A DNA stretch of 31,580 nt, from NCBI GenBank assembly GCA_026770615.1, contig MU631664.1:124776-156355 (forward strand). The letters run 5' to 3'. Source of the DNA: Pavlovales sp. CCMP2436. Lineage: Eukaryota > Haptophyta > Pavlovophyceae > Pavlovales. Positions 9,344 through 17,476 of this stretch are shown here, piece by piece. Under the pieces are notes generated by a model. It was not told where the DNA came from. It did no database searches and was given only the letters and a program-made list of their open reading frames with translations. Both the position numbers and the translations under genes were made by a program. The stretch's first letter is position 1. Each line of letters starts with the position of its first letter.

Positions 9344-9841
9344 TTAGTCGCCTCCGGGCGCGGTCCAATAGGGGCCTTTACACACCCCCTGGTACACCAT
9401 GACCGGAGCCAGAGCCCTGGGTGTTTTGAGGAGGCAGTTTACTATGTTGGTTAGGAAGATTTTGAGTCGGTCTGGTTGGTTAAAAATCTCGCGTTTCGAT
9501 GCTTGCTCTGCGGCGAGGTCATCAACGAATAGCATCAGCTTCAGCACTCCGTATTGGATGCCATCGAGGCCTGGGGCTCCGTTGGTTTTTCCTTTGTGGA
9601 TTAATTTTTGAATCACTGCTTCGGTGGCTAGTGCGCAGACTTCCTTTGTGTTTTTTTCATTCCAGCTTGAGAGGCAGGTTTGCCAGATTGCTGGGCTTTC
9701 CCAGGGTCTTGTGGCGTATGTGGTTGCGTGTGATGGGGGTGGTTGTTGTGGGTTTAGGAGGTTCTCTGTGTAGGCGGCTGCTTCATCCCTAATGGTGGTT
9801 GGGTCTTGCGTAGTTTTCCCTGTGACTTTAACCCTTAGCAT
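9344..9841 (-). pseudogene. LINE reverse transcriptase, N-terminal part only
   Basis: Reads SSWNEKNTKEVCALATEAVIQKL then HKGKTNGAPGLDGIQYGVLK, the opening RT block ('K.GKAPGPDGI....LK') of LINE reverse transcriptases. It continues with FLTNIVNCLLKTPRALAP, the next conserved helix, then ends at a stop (9344). The palm catalytic motif is absent. An FVDDL string occurs too early in the domain to be the catalytic YADD-type box. It is a fragment, truncated on the RT C-terminal side. Confidence 0.65.
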
Positions 9842-10613
9842 TGAGAGATCTGCGCTGTGGTGTTTGAGGGTCTATTGAGTAAGGTGCATGCTCCTGCTGT
9901 GCCTTTGCGAATGATTTCGGCTAGAATGGCTGTTTCCAGATCTTTGGCGCGTTTTGGTCGGCTGCCCTCTGTTTCACAACGTAGGCTAGGGTGTGGTCTG
10001 CGTTTTTCTGGCGCAGTTGGTCTCGCCAATTACGGAGTGCAGAATTACTTGTTTTGGAGAGGTCCTTGTGGTTTGCTGTTGAGACGCCTCCTGGGCCAAG
10101 TGTGGGTACATCGCTGGGTTCTCATTTCTGGATTTATTTATTGTATGTGGTCATGACCCTCCGGCGGCGTGTGTGGTCGGATTGTGTTAAGGTGTGGCTT
10201 GGTGTGCTGGCTCTTGGGTTGTTTGCATCGGCTGGGTGGATGCGAGGGGGGTTGCAACGGGTAGCTAATATTTGTGTCGTGACTGCTGCGGCTTTCCTGT
10301 ACCAAGCAGCTAGATGCCTGTCTTTCCTAGCCTCGGGGGCTAGGATGCATTTGATGCGTTTGCCGGGTTTGTCCTGGTCGGAAGCCATTGGAGGTTGGGC
10401 GAGTGCTTTCCTGACGCCTGTGGTGGCGAATTTGGTAAGCGATGATAATGCGCTGTCTATTTGGTTAATTGCTGATGTCCAGTCCTCTTGCGATGTATTT
10501 TTTCTGGTTAATATTTTGTTGTCAATGAGGGTTTCCCTGACCTCGGTTGGAAGTGTGTCGAGCATGTTAGTTAGTGACGGTATCAGGGCGTTCCCAGCTT
10601 TGGCTTTTTCCAC
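9842..10613 (-). pseudogene. LINE linker between endonuclease and RT
   Basis: Minus-strand frame 10613-10134 gives a Lys/Arg/Ser-rich helical protein (NKILTRKNTSQEDWTSAIN, LAAWYRKAAAVTTQILATR). After a stop it continues in other frames as LRNWRDQLRQKNADHTLAYV and PKSFAKAQQEHAPYS. This kind of basic helical linker is usual between the endonuclease and RT of LINEs. No enzymatic motif is present. The stops confirm decay. Confidence 0.45.
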
Positions 10614-10953
10614 GCGGTTTGCTAGGTTTAGATGTATGCGTTGTGGCTGGTAGCGTGTATATGCCGGTGGTCAAACTGCTCCATTGAGTAGGTTGAGAGA
10701 GATGTCTGCCGTTACCCAAAAATGGGTGCTTGATTGATGTGCTGTGGAGCCAGGTTTTACGGATGCACCTTCATCTTCGTTTGTGTGTCGCACGTGTTGG
10801 CTGAGGTTGATGTTGGAGAAAATGTAGCCGATGCGTTTGCAGTTTTTCCCAATGCGGTGTGTATAACCTCACCTCTACTACCACCATCCCTGCTGCCAGG
10901 ACTAACGTCTGACGTCGACCAAGTTAGTGAGTGAACAACACCTGTTGAACCAT

Positions 10954-11296
10954 GCTGAGCCGCTATATTTATGATAGGGATTCAAGCTGGCGTCTGACTG
11001 TTCTGAATGTTGTGCTGGTCTGAGCGCTGCGTCGCCCATTACCTGCCGCGTGCCTTAGTCGGCTGCACTGGCTTGGGCGCCACCGCGCGTGCCGATGGAT
11101 CTCCGGTAGTGTGCCCGGGCAAGGGCGTTTAGGGAGATGATCTGCTGGTTGTTGTTTGTCGTGTTCCCCCGCTGGGCAGCGATCGGGGGTTTCAGCGCGC
11201 TCAAGCGCTCGAGCAGCAGCTGCGCATGGCCGCGTGCCGCGATCGTACCGATCGTGTCGATGAGCTGCTTCTTGATGCGCGCCGCTGAGCCGCTAT
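10954..11296 (-). mobile_element. Nested insertion of about 0.33 kb flanked by a 13-bp direct repeat
   Basis: GCTGAGCCGCTAT occurs exactly at 10954-10966 and 11284-11296. The DNA between is GC-rich for most of its length, unlike the AC-rich LINE on both sides. A perfect 13-bp duplication is a typical target-site duplication length for LINE or SINE retrotransposition. The insert has a minus-strand open frame rich in Arg, Ala and Leu (KKQLIDTIGTIAARGHAQLL), but nothing recognisable. It could be a SINE or a 5'-truncated LINE. It interrupts the LINE after the endonuclease domain. Confidence 0.5.
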
Positions 11297-11449
11297 GTAT
11301 AATTGGTCGGTGGGCTAAAGGTGCCTGGTAGTTTTTGGTTTTTCTTTTCAGTGAGATTTTCCATCGTTTGTTTGAAATCCCATCCATAATTTCCCGTTCG
11401 CGGCTTTGTTCGGTCTCCGTGCCATCTATGAGATAGATGATCTCGTTTG

Positions 11450-11990
11450 TTGCCCAAACCCCGTTACCGTCTCAGCCTGCAATGCGGACGACACTGCAGC
11501 GACCTGGTGCCATTCGGTCGCCGGCTGTCAAATGGGCCTCGAGAATTGGAAGAAAGCGCTCTTTTCTGGACTTTTTGTGGGGGGCGTAGAAGCTGGTGAG
11601 TTCTATTATTTGTGTGTCTCCTGTTTGGGTTTGGAGAATGAGATCGCCTGTGATGGGGAGGCCGGCTGCTTCCCGGCCCATATCTTTCCCTGTCTTGATG
11701 TTCGTCAGGGTCATATAATTGGTTGTTGGAGTGGTTCTGATTGCTGTTGCTGTCCCTGACCCAGACTTGATGTTGGAAGGTTTAAAGTCACTGTACAATG
11801 TGTATCCGTCATCGTCATTTGTAGTTGGGGCTCCTTTGCAAAGGTTGGTTTCTTGCAATAAAAGGACGTTAAATTCCACCTTGTCAAACTCCCATTTGTG
11901 TTGCAGAGTTGCGTTGAGTCTAGTAAGTCTGTCTGACCCTGAGATGCCGCCAACATTTGCGCTTGCTATTGAGATGCTCTTTTTCTTTAG
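11450..11990 (-). pseudogene. LINE endonuclease (exonuclease-endonuclease-phosphatase fold), incomplete
   Basis: Begins KKKSISIASANVGGISGSDR, the usual 'I.I..WNV.G......R' first strand, then VEFNVLLLQETNL with the conserved catalytic QE. Later come DLILQTQTGDTQIIELTSFYAP and ILEAHLTAGDRM. This is the N-terminal half of an APE-type endonuclease, which nicks target DNA for LINE insertion. The GDFN and SDH catalytic blocks are not found. Its frame is minus one relative to the ubiquitin-like ORF, which stops only a few codons earlier, so the two were either one fused protein broken by a frameshift or coupled by frameshifting/reinitiation. Confidence 0.65.
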
Positions 11991-12426
11991 TGTGTGAGCG
12001 GGGTGCCGCCTCTCAGGCGTCCAATATGGTGAATTGTGGAGAGTGATGTGATTCCGTGTGTGATTATGAGTGTGTTGTCTGTTGGTACAACTTTCCCTTG
12101 GTGGGTGATATAGGTGTATCTAGGTGGTATCTTGGTTCGTTGGGTGATTAGAAAGTGTAGGTCGGTGCATGTGATGTCTTGGTTTGTGTCCACCAGTAAA
12201 GTCTTCCCTTGTAATGTTTTTAATTGAAATTGAAACTGTTTTGGCTTGTGCGGTGGTGATAAGTTTGGTGAAGCTGTATGAAGGGTAGCGTGTTCCGTCA
12301 ATGATGGGAAGGGGCTGCTGGGGTATTTAGGCCTGGTATTTTGTTTAGTGGTGGGTTTGAGACACGTGTTGATCCGTTTCCGTTGGTTGTAATTGGTTGT
12401 TTTGTAAAGTTGCGCTAATTTTTAGT
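11987..12426 (-). CDS. Ubiquitin-like domain ORF ending LRGG, at the 5' end of the LINE
   Basis: The domain lies at 12238-12005. It opens FQFQLKTLQGKTLLVDTN, has KIPP at the ubiquitin GIPP position, HQGKVVPTDNTL at the 'AGKQL.D..TL' loop, and ends STIHHIGRLRGG followed by TPLTH and a stop. Length and spacing match ubiquitin (about 78 residues), and the C-terminal LRGG is the exact site cut by deubiquitinases in ubiquitin fusions. Most surface lysines of ubiquitin are changed, so this is a divergent Ubl and not host ubiquitin. The frame is open up to about 12426 with no ATG (only a TTG at 12301), consistent with 5' truncation. Direct position before the endonuclease suggests a self-cleaving leader; that is inference. 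Confidence 0.75.
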
Positions 12427-12518
12427 TTATGTGTATCTTTTAGGAGGGTTAGTTTGAAATTTGATCGTAGCGAATTGAGTGTACATCAGGGTGCGCCTCT
12501 ACACCACGCGTCTGTCAG

Positions 12519-12525
12519 ATATAAA
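12519..12525 (+). promoter_or_regulatory. TATA-like box upstream of the 12546 ORF
   Basis: ATATAAA lies 21 bases before the ATG at 12546. The spacing would place the transcription start at or just after this ATG, so either the real start codon is further downstream or the match is accidental. Confidence 0.25.
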
Positions 12526-12545
12526 CCTTGTGAACGCGCATCGCG

Positions 12546-13766
12546 ATGGAGAACGTCGATGTTGGAGGGCTCGGAGCGACGCGCCCGACCTTCGAGCAGA
12601 AGCTGCATTCCGTCGCATCGCCCAGCGCGATGCAGTTGACGATGAAGCAGGCAAAGATGATCCTATATCTTCAGCGGCGCCACGCGCTCGAGCTGCTCGC
12701 GCAGCCCGGCGTCTGCGGTGTCAATGTGAAGGCGCACGGGGTAGAGACGCAGGTCTTTCGCTCGCAGAAGCAGCCGCAGTATGAGGAACAGCGAGATGGG
12801 GGAGCGGGCAACCACTTCTCGACCATGACGGCCCGACCCGCCGCCCGTGGATCCCTCGCTGACCGGTTCAGTGCATCCCTGCGCTCTGAGTCCTGGCGCG
12901 AAAAGATGCCACGCAATCAGAGCCGCACACAGCCCCGCCCCCCCCCGCTCCCGGCCACCCCGCCCGCCGCGAAGGTGCCGCGAACGACGGAGTCGTCGAT
13001 CCCCGAGGAGAAGCCGCCACAAACACCACGCGACGTGGAGTTGGCGCACCTTGCCGAGGGAGCAGGAACCGACCTCTCTGTCGCCGAGTTTGCGCTCGAC
13101 GATGCTGGTGGAGACGCTGACAAGGCGCTCACGACTCTGCTTTACGCGAACGAGCAGTGGAAGGCCGCGGAGAAGGCGGCCGCGGAGCGGAAGGCAGCTG
13201 AGGAAGCGACGTAGGCGGGATGGGCTGCAGCGGAGCTGCTGGCCAAGGTAGAACAGGCGGAAAAGGAGAAGAAGACGGCGAAGATTAAATGGAAACAGGC
13301 GGCAGAGAACGCGGCGGCCAAGGAGGGGAAGGTGCAGGCGGCTAAGGCGAAGGAGCAGGCGGCTAAGGTGGCCAAGGAGGCCAGGGCGCAGGCGGTAAAG
13401 GTGGCCAAGGAAGCTAAGGCGCAGGCGGGAAAAACGGCCAAGGAACCCAAGGAGTCCAAAGCGCAGGCAGCCGAGGCAAAGGCGCAGGTGAAGCCGGCCC
13501 CAACCCCAACTTCAAGCTCGACACCATCCTCGACATCCTCGACATTTCGCTCGACACCGACACACCGACCCGCGCCACCCGCCCAGCCGCCACACACCGA
13601 CTCACACGAGCAGAAGAAGCCGCACGTGGGAGTCAACGTTGCCGGCCACAAGACGCAGCCGAAGACCGAGGCCACCGGCACAAAGGCCAAGGCGAGCACA
13701 TTATCTGCGCCAAAGCCACCGAAGCCGGACGCCCCGGATACCGGGCAAAGTGCTGCCTTCGGATAG
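12546..13766 (+). pseudogene. UBA-like and 11-mer-repeat protein, one in-frame TAG
   Basis: One frame from ATG 12546 to TAG 13764, 406 codons, broken only by TAG at 13212-13214. Residues about 163-204 (VELAHLAEGAGTDLSVAEFA, then GGDADKALTTLLYANEQ) resemble a UBA-like three-helix domain, which commonly binds ubiquitin. After the stop the frame is a Lys/Ala/Glu-rich helix with 11-residue repeats (KVAKEARAQAV, KVAKEAKAQAG, KTAKEPKESKA), similar in style to LEA proteins. A Pro/Ser/Thr-rich tail follows. The protein continues convincingly after the TAG, so a recent nonsense mutation, readthrough or a sequence error are all possible. It is divergent from the ubiquitin-like LINE ORF. Function not recognised. 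Confidence 0.5.
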
Positions 13767-14099
13767 CGCTCGACCCGATGACCTTACCGCTACCCATCTC
13801 GCAACTGGCATCTGCGGGAGATGCTTCGGCACCGCAATCGTCCCTATGACTTTCACTGGCATGCGGCGCACTGAGGGCTGCGTCGCTGCACGTGGCTACC
13901 CGTCGAGCCACCACAGTGGAACCCATCTTCAACCAAACTCGAACGAAATCGGCTGCTCAGAGCTCTGCCGGCGCACCAGTATCACCGCATGGTGATGCTG
14001 AGGCTAGAAACAGAGTGACGATCAGACGCTGACAACCGAGGCCTCCTGGACGCAGAGACTGCGCACCCGGCGGTAGAAGGGGCATCATAACAATAACAT
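13767..14099. other. Spacer without a supported gene
   Basis: GC-balanced sequence downstream of the UBA-like ORF. Short open frames on the plus strand have no recognisable motif. An AT-rich step (CATAACAATAACATAACAAG) near 14085 marks the border to AC-rich repeat-like DNA. Confidence 0.4.
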
Positions 14100-14960
14100 A
14101 ACAAGCGCGCACGTTTCTGGTGTTTTGCGAGCATTTCGGCTGTTTTGGAGTTTGTTTGATGGGGTAACCAGGTAAACTTAATTGATTTTCGGAGGCAGCC
14201 TATGCGTTTATTGGCACTTTTTATTGGTCTGGTGTGTGGTTGGTGTGGAGTGTTTCTTGTTGGAACCGGAGTTGGGTGTTTCTTTTGTGTCTGCCTGTGA
14301 TTTTAATCCAGGTTAGGAGAGTTCTTTACTTGCGTTGAAATTGAGTGGGTTGTTTCGGAAGGGACTATCCAGTCCGTTTGCGAGCGGATTTTATTTTAGG
14401 TCTAGTTTGCTGAGCGAGTCTCGGTTTATATTTGTGGTTTGTATTTGGGATTATTTCCTCTAGTATTGGAGAGTGGCGGTATTTGCATCTGGCTGTGAGG
14501 CTTTGTGACTTTGCTGTGTGCCAGTTTTCGCCCCTTTTCAGAGCTTGCCTGAGGACCTCCCTGCCCATTTGGGTGGCGTGTCGGTGTGCCAGGTTTTTTG
14601 CGATGTTCCTTTCTGACCATTCGGCGTTTATATGCCAGGGTTTGTGCTTGAAAGCCGCTCCTGCATGGGAAGGAGGTTTCCAAAATAGAGTCGCAATTTT
14701 TAGTGATATGGTTAATGATAATAGGCCGTATAGTATTATTAGTGATTTATTCGGTGTTGGCTGCTTAACTAACTTTGCGGTTTGTAGGGTAGGGATTTGG
14801 TGCCCAGTACTGCGGAGTGAAGGCACTGAGGAATAAAAGACAGGTGGCGAGAGGCCTGGGTGCTATAAAATACTGGCCCGAGGCAGAGCTATTCCGTGGA
14901 AGCTGCTGGACACATCTGATATATAGTTTCGTTCCTAATTCGGTTGTGTGAGACTGAGAC
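14100..14960 (-). repeat. AC-rich LINE-like remnant, second block
   Basis: The composition is the same as in the Ubl-LINE (minus strand AC-rich). The minus frame 14826-14365 encodes a basic protein without stops (YGLLSLTISLKIATLFW, HINAEWSERNIAKNLAHRHA). It has no RT or endonuclease motif I can name. It may be the linker or C-terminal part of a related LINE. I list it as a repeat remnant and not as a gene. Confidence 0.35.
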
Positions 14961-15247
14961 ATATTAGTTTGTTTGCCGTTGTGTTTGCGTTTGCAGTTTT
15001 GTTTGCGGTTGTGTTTGCGTTTGCGGTTGTCATTGCGATTGTCTTTGATGTTGTCTTTGGGGTTGTCTTTGCGGTTGTCTTTGCGGTTCAGTCCCGAAGG
15101 AAAAAGGTTGGTTGTTGGGTTTGAATTGTCCCCACTGGTGGAAACAGTGGGGGTTCCGTGATGAAGAGCCAGTAGATCCGGGTCCCCTGTGAGCGCGGAG
15201 AGCGTGATGGCGAGAGCGAGGAGGAGGAGTTTAAACGAGCGAGTCAT
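14765..15247 (-). CDS. Hypothetical secreted-type ORF with signal-peptide-like start and KDN/KHN repeats
   Basis: ATG at 15247. The N-terminus MTRSFKLLLLALAITLSAL is a textbook signal peptide shape (basic n-region, hydrophobic h-region, small residues). It is followed by a Ser/Thr/Asn stretch, then tandem RKDN, PKDN, IKDN, RNDN and RKRKHN units encoded by the 14973-15095 repeat, then a non-repetitive C-terminus. The start codon lies inside the first unit of the 159-bp tandem repeat, so the repeat brings a second copy of the same ATGACTC. The AC-rich, repeat-driven sequence makes a chance ORF quite possible. Unrecognised. Confidence 0.3.
   Translation of the reverse strand: MTRSFKLLLLALAITLSALTGDPDLLALHHGTPTVSTSGDNSNPTTNLFPSGLNRKDNRKDNPKDNIKDNRNDNRKRKHNRKQNCKRKHNGKQTNMSQSHTTELGTKLYIRCVQQLPRNSSASGQYFIAPRPLATCLLFLSAFTPQYWAPNPYPTNRKVS
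14973..15095 (+). repeat. Short tandem repeat of GTTTGCG/GTCTTTGCG units
   Basis: Repeated GTTTGCGGTTGTGTTTGCG and then 12-base GTCTTTGCGGTT units, decaying at both edges. On the minus strand it codes for the Asp/Asn/Lys repeats of the 15247 ORF. Slippage or unequal exchange is the probable origin. Confidence 0.75.
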
Positions 15248-15558
15248 TGGGCGTGGTGGGTGTCCGAGACAGGGAAGAGGTGATTTGCGGCCTCAGTGCT
15301 GCGCGTCCCTTAAGGGGTGACACAGTGTGGCGTAGGGCGAGGCGGGTGGCACAGGGCGGCGCGACGCAGTGCGGTGCATGCGGGGCACGTGGCGCAGGCG
15401 AGTCATTGGGCGTGGTGGGTGTCCGAGACAGGGAAGAGGTGATTTGCGGCCTCAGTGCTGCGCGCCCCTTAAAGGGTGACACAGTGTGGCGTAGGGCGAG
15501 GCGGGTGGCACAGGGCGGCGCGACGCAGTGCGGTGCATGCGGGGCACGTGGCGCAGGC
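15241..15558 (+). repeat. Exact two-copy tandem repeat of 159 bp
   Basis: Units 15241-15399 and 15400-15558 both begin GAGTCATTGGGCGTGGTGGG and end GTGGCGCAGGC. I see only two base differences, in the CCCTTAAGGGGTGAC region. The period is 53 codons, so both strands stay open across the join (plus 15247-15585, minus 15482-15231). The near identity means a recent duplication. Confidence 0.9.
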
Positions 15559-16283
15559 GAGGAGGGCCCGGCGTGGCCCTTGTGACACGGCTAAAGGCCG
15601 GTCTGGGCCCGGGCCCAGGTGGTTGGGGCTGGGCCGTGTCTCGCAGCGTTGCGCGTGTAGAGTGCGCAGCTAGGCCAGGCGGGGCGGGCGTGGCCGCGTC
15701 GCGGCAGGGCAGGCCGTGCGTGCCTGTCTGTCCCTGGCCGGGGGCAGCGTCTGGTCTGCTCTTAGCAGAGCAGGCCGGCTGCGATTCCCGCGGCGAGGCG
15801 GGCCGGGGTGCGGGCGCAAGCGAGCGTGCGCGCGCCTGCGGCGCGCACCGGTGGAGGGGGGGGGGGCGCGACCCGGGCTCTGCCGTTGGCCGGCGGCGGT
15901 GTCCACTGCTCCGCGAGCGGCGCGCGTTCGGTAGAAGAAACGGTTGCGGAGGCTGGACCCTTCAAGAGTAAGAAAGAAATTATTTCTAGTTAAGACGTCG
16001 TCCTCAAAGAGTCGGATTTCCAGGATTAAAATAGAACTCGTTAAGAAAAAACTTCCACCCGCCAAACCCAAGCAGCTCAAGGTTTGGGCTTGAAAAACAG
16101 CCCAAATCGAAAAGCTGTCAAAGTGCGGGTTGCACGTTTTCTGTTTTCTACCACCGGGAACTCCTATTTGCTGGAATCCTATCTCCCGGATCGCCTCGAG
16201 CCGGAGCAAGATCGTCGGACCTTTGGGCGGCGAATAGCCCAGGAAGGCGTCGTCCATATGCCCTCTGTGATCTGGCGGTTGAT
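15559..16283. other. GC-rich spacer with a diverged dispersed-repeat copy
   Basis: 15559-15950 is very GC-rich, open in many frames, and shows no motif I trust. At 15951-16023 the dispersed repeat appears split: GGCTGGACCCTTCAAGAG, then 35 bases containing the palindrome AGAAATTATTTCT, then CAAAGAGTCGGATTTCCAGG. After 16030 the plus strand reads KKKLPPAKPKQLKVWA before a stop, a fragment related in inverted orientation to the minus-strand ORF that follows. Confidence 0.45.
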
Positions 16284-16589
16284 CTATAGGAGCACCGTGC
16301 CCTTCACACCGGTCACGGAGAGGCGCGGGTAGCCAGCGGCCAACGCATACTGCACGAGCGCCACGTCATGCTTCTCAGCCCACACCTTGAGCTGCTTGGG
16401 ACCCGGCGCCTTGTCGCTCTTCTCCTTGCCGACCTTGTTTGCGCCCTTCTTGGGGGCCTTGCCAGGGGGGACCGGCACCTCCGCTAGCACAAAGCTCGGG
16501 TTCTGCTCTGGCACAAACTGGTGACAGACACGGACGCGGGCGCGGGAGTGGTGAGAGATGTGGTCAGCGGGAGCACGCGNNNNNNNNNN

Positions 16590-16659
<70 letters not shown>

Positions 16660-17036
16660 CGTACCTCCGGGTCCGGCTTGCGTTGCCCGCAATTGGTGCA
16701 GGTTGTGCCAGATCCCCCCCCCACCGCATCTACAGTGCCACCCACCCTCGCCCTTGGGCCACGAGAGGCGGTGCAACCGCGCGAGCAAGAGAAACTTGAA
16801 CCTGGCGGAGGTGCAGAGGAAAGTCTCCGCGTTGCGCTCCTCCTCCTCCTGCTTGCGATCCTCCTCAGCGCACATGTCGATCCGCTCAGCCTCGCCGTTG
16901 CGGGCCGCGGGGCCGTAGCGGCGATCACAGGCTTGCGGGCCGGGGCCGTAACGGCGATCTTGCTGCGCGCCGCCGCCTCCACCTCCGCCGCCTTTGCCCC
17001 CTCCGCGTCCGCATGTGTGAGGTACGGCATGGCCAC
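16284..17036 (-). CDS. Hypothetical minus-strand ORF crossing the assembly gap
   Basis: Unrecognised. The C-terminal part (before stop near 16284) reads APKKGANKVGKEKSDKAPGP then PKQLKVWAEKHDVALVQYAL and GYPRLSVTGVKGTVLL, which looks like true coding sequence. Upstream of the gap one frame has a C-TN-C pair (TTCTNCGQRKPDPEV). A competing frame (17202 start) has a better looking helix, EEDRKQEEEERNAETFLCTS. A run of 9 C at about 16711 and the poly-G block make frame choice uncertain. The polyproline run in the translation is a product of the poly-G block and should be ignored. Confidence 0.3.
16580..16659. other. Assembly gap (10 N) followed by 70 G
   Basis: Ten N at 16580-16589 abut an uninterrupted run of 70 G at 16590-16659. 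A pure G70 flanking a gap is most simply a sequencing or gap-filling artefact. Distances and frames across it are not reliable. Confidence 0.9.
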
Positions 17037-17476
17037 CGACTATGTAGCCTGAAGTCAACGTTGGCGCCAGTCTTCCACCGAACTCCGAACTCCGAAACAA
17101 ACTCCGAAAAGCTCTTCCGTGTAAAAGGGTCCTTTTGGTCAAAATCCGGACGCTCGTCGGTATGCCCATTTCGGATTCTGAAGAAAAGTGCTCTTTTTCC
17201 AAAAAAAGCCGAAATCACACAGAAACAGAAACCGAAATCGATTTGCAACACCTTCGATTCAACCGGCCGGCGTAAATGCTGATTGCTGGAATAACCATAA
17301 GTACGTGCCAATGCTCAGCCCTTATAACCTCCGTCGCCGTGAATAGTGGCAGAATAGGCTCTTGGCAGGCAAACACCGTCTAATTCAAAAAGCGGTGAAT
17401 TTTAGCCGACTTTTAAGTGTTTCAGCCCACCCTTCGCCCGCAGGCCGTACTCGCCAGGAGAGCAATCGAAGGGGGC
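17037..17476. other. Spacer upstream of the methyltransferase frame
   Basis: Contains a small CTCCGAA repeat (CCGAACTCCGAACTCCGAAA, about 17080-17115) and AT-richer sequence. Frames on both strands are open for 80-130 codons without a recognisable motif. It may include the 5' flank of the FkbM-type frame. Confidence 0.35.

Larger units (their letters stand above)
9290..12426 (-). mobile_element. Decayed AC-rich non-LTR retrotransposon (LINE) with an N-terminal ubiquitin-like domain
   Basis: On the minus strand, from 12426 down: a ubiquitin-like domain ending LRGG (12238-12005), an apurinic-type endonuclease domain (about 11990-11450), a charged linker (10613-9842), and the start of a reverse transcriptase domain (9841-9344). 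The minus strand is strikingly AC-rich compared with the GC-rich genes nearby, so this is one foreign unit. Endonuclease-then-RT order marks it as a LINE. The RT catalytic half is missing, there are stops and frameshifts, and a 0.33 kb insertion lies at 10967-11296, so this copy is dead. No poly(A) tail or clear target duplication for the whole element was found. Confidence 0.75.

Noticed and set aside
9344..9841. FVDDL as the RT catalytic box of the LINE
   Set aside because: It lies directly after the opening GAPGLDGI block, about 100 residues too early for the palm YADD-type motif.
15670..16257. 195-codon minus-strand ORF and overlapping plus-strand ORFs in GC-rich sequence
   Set aside because: Several frames are open at the same time, the sequence is low complexity, and no motif is present.
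16558..17052. Gly-rich or Pro-rich proteins across the poly-G block
   Set aside because: The homopolymer comes from the gap artefact; only the non-homopolymer ends might be coding.
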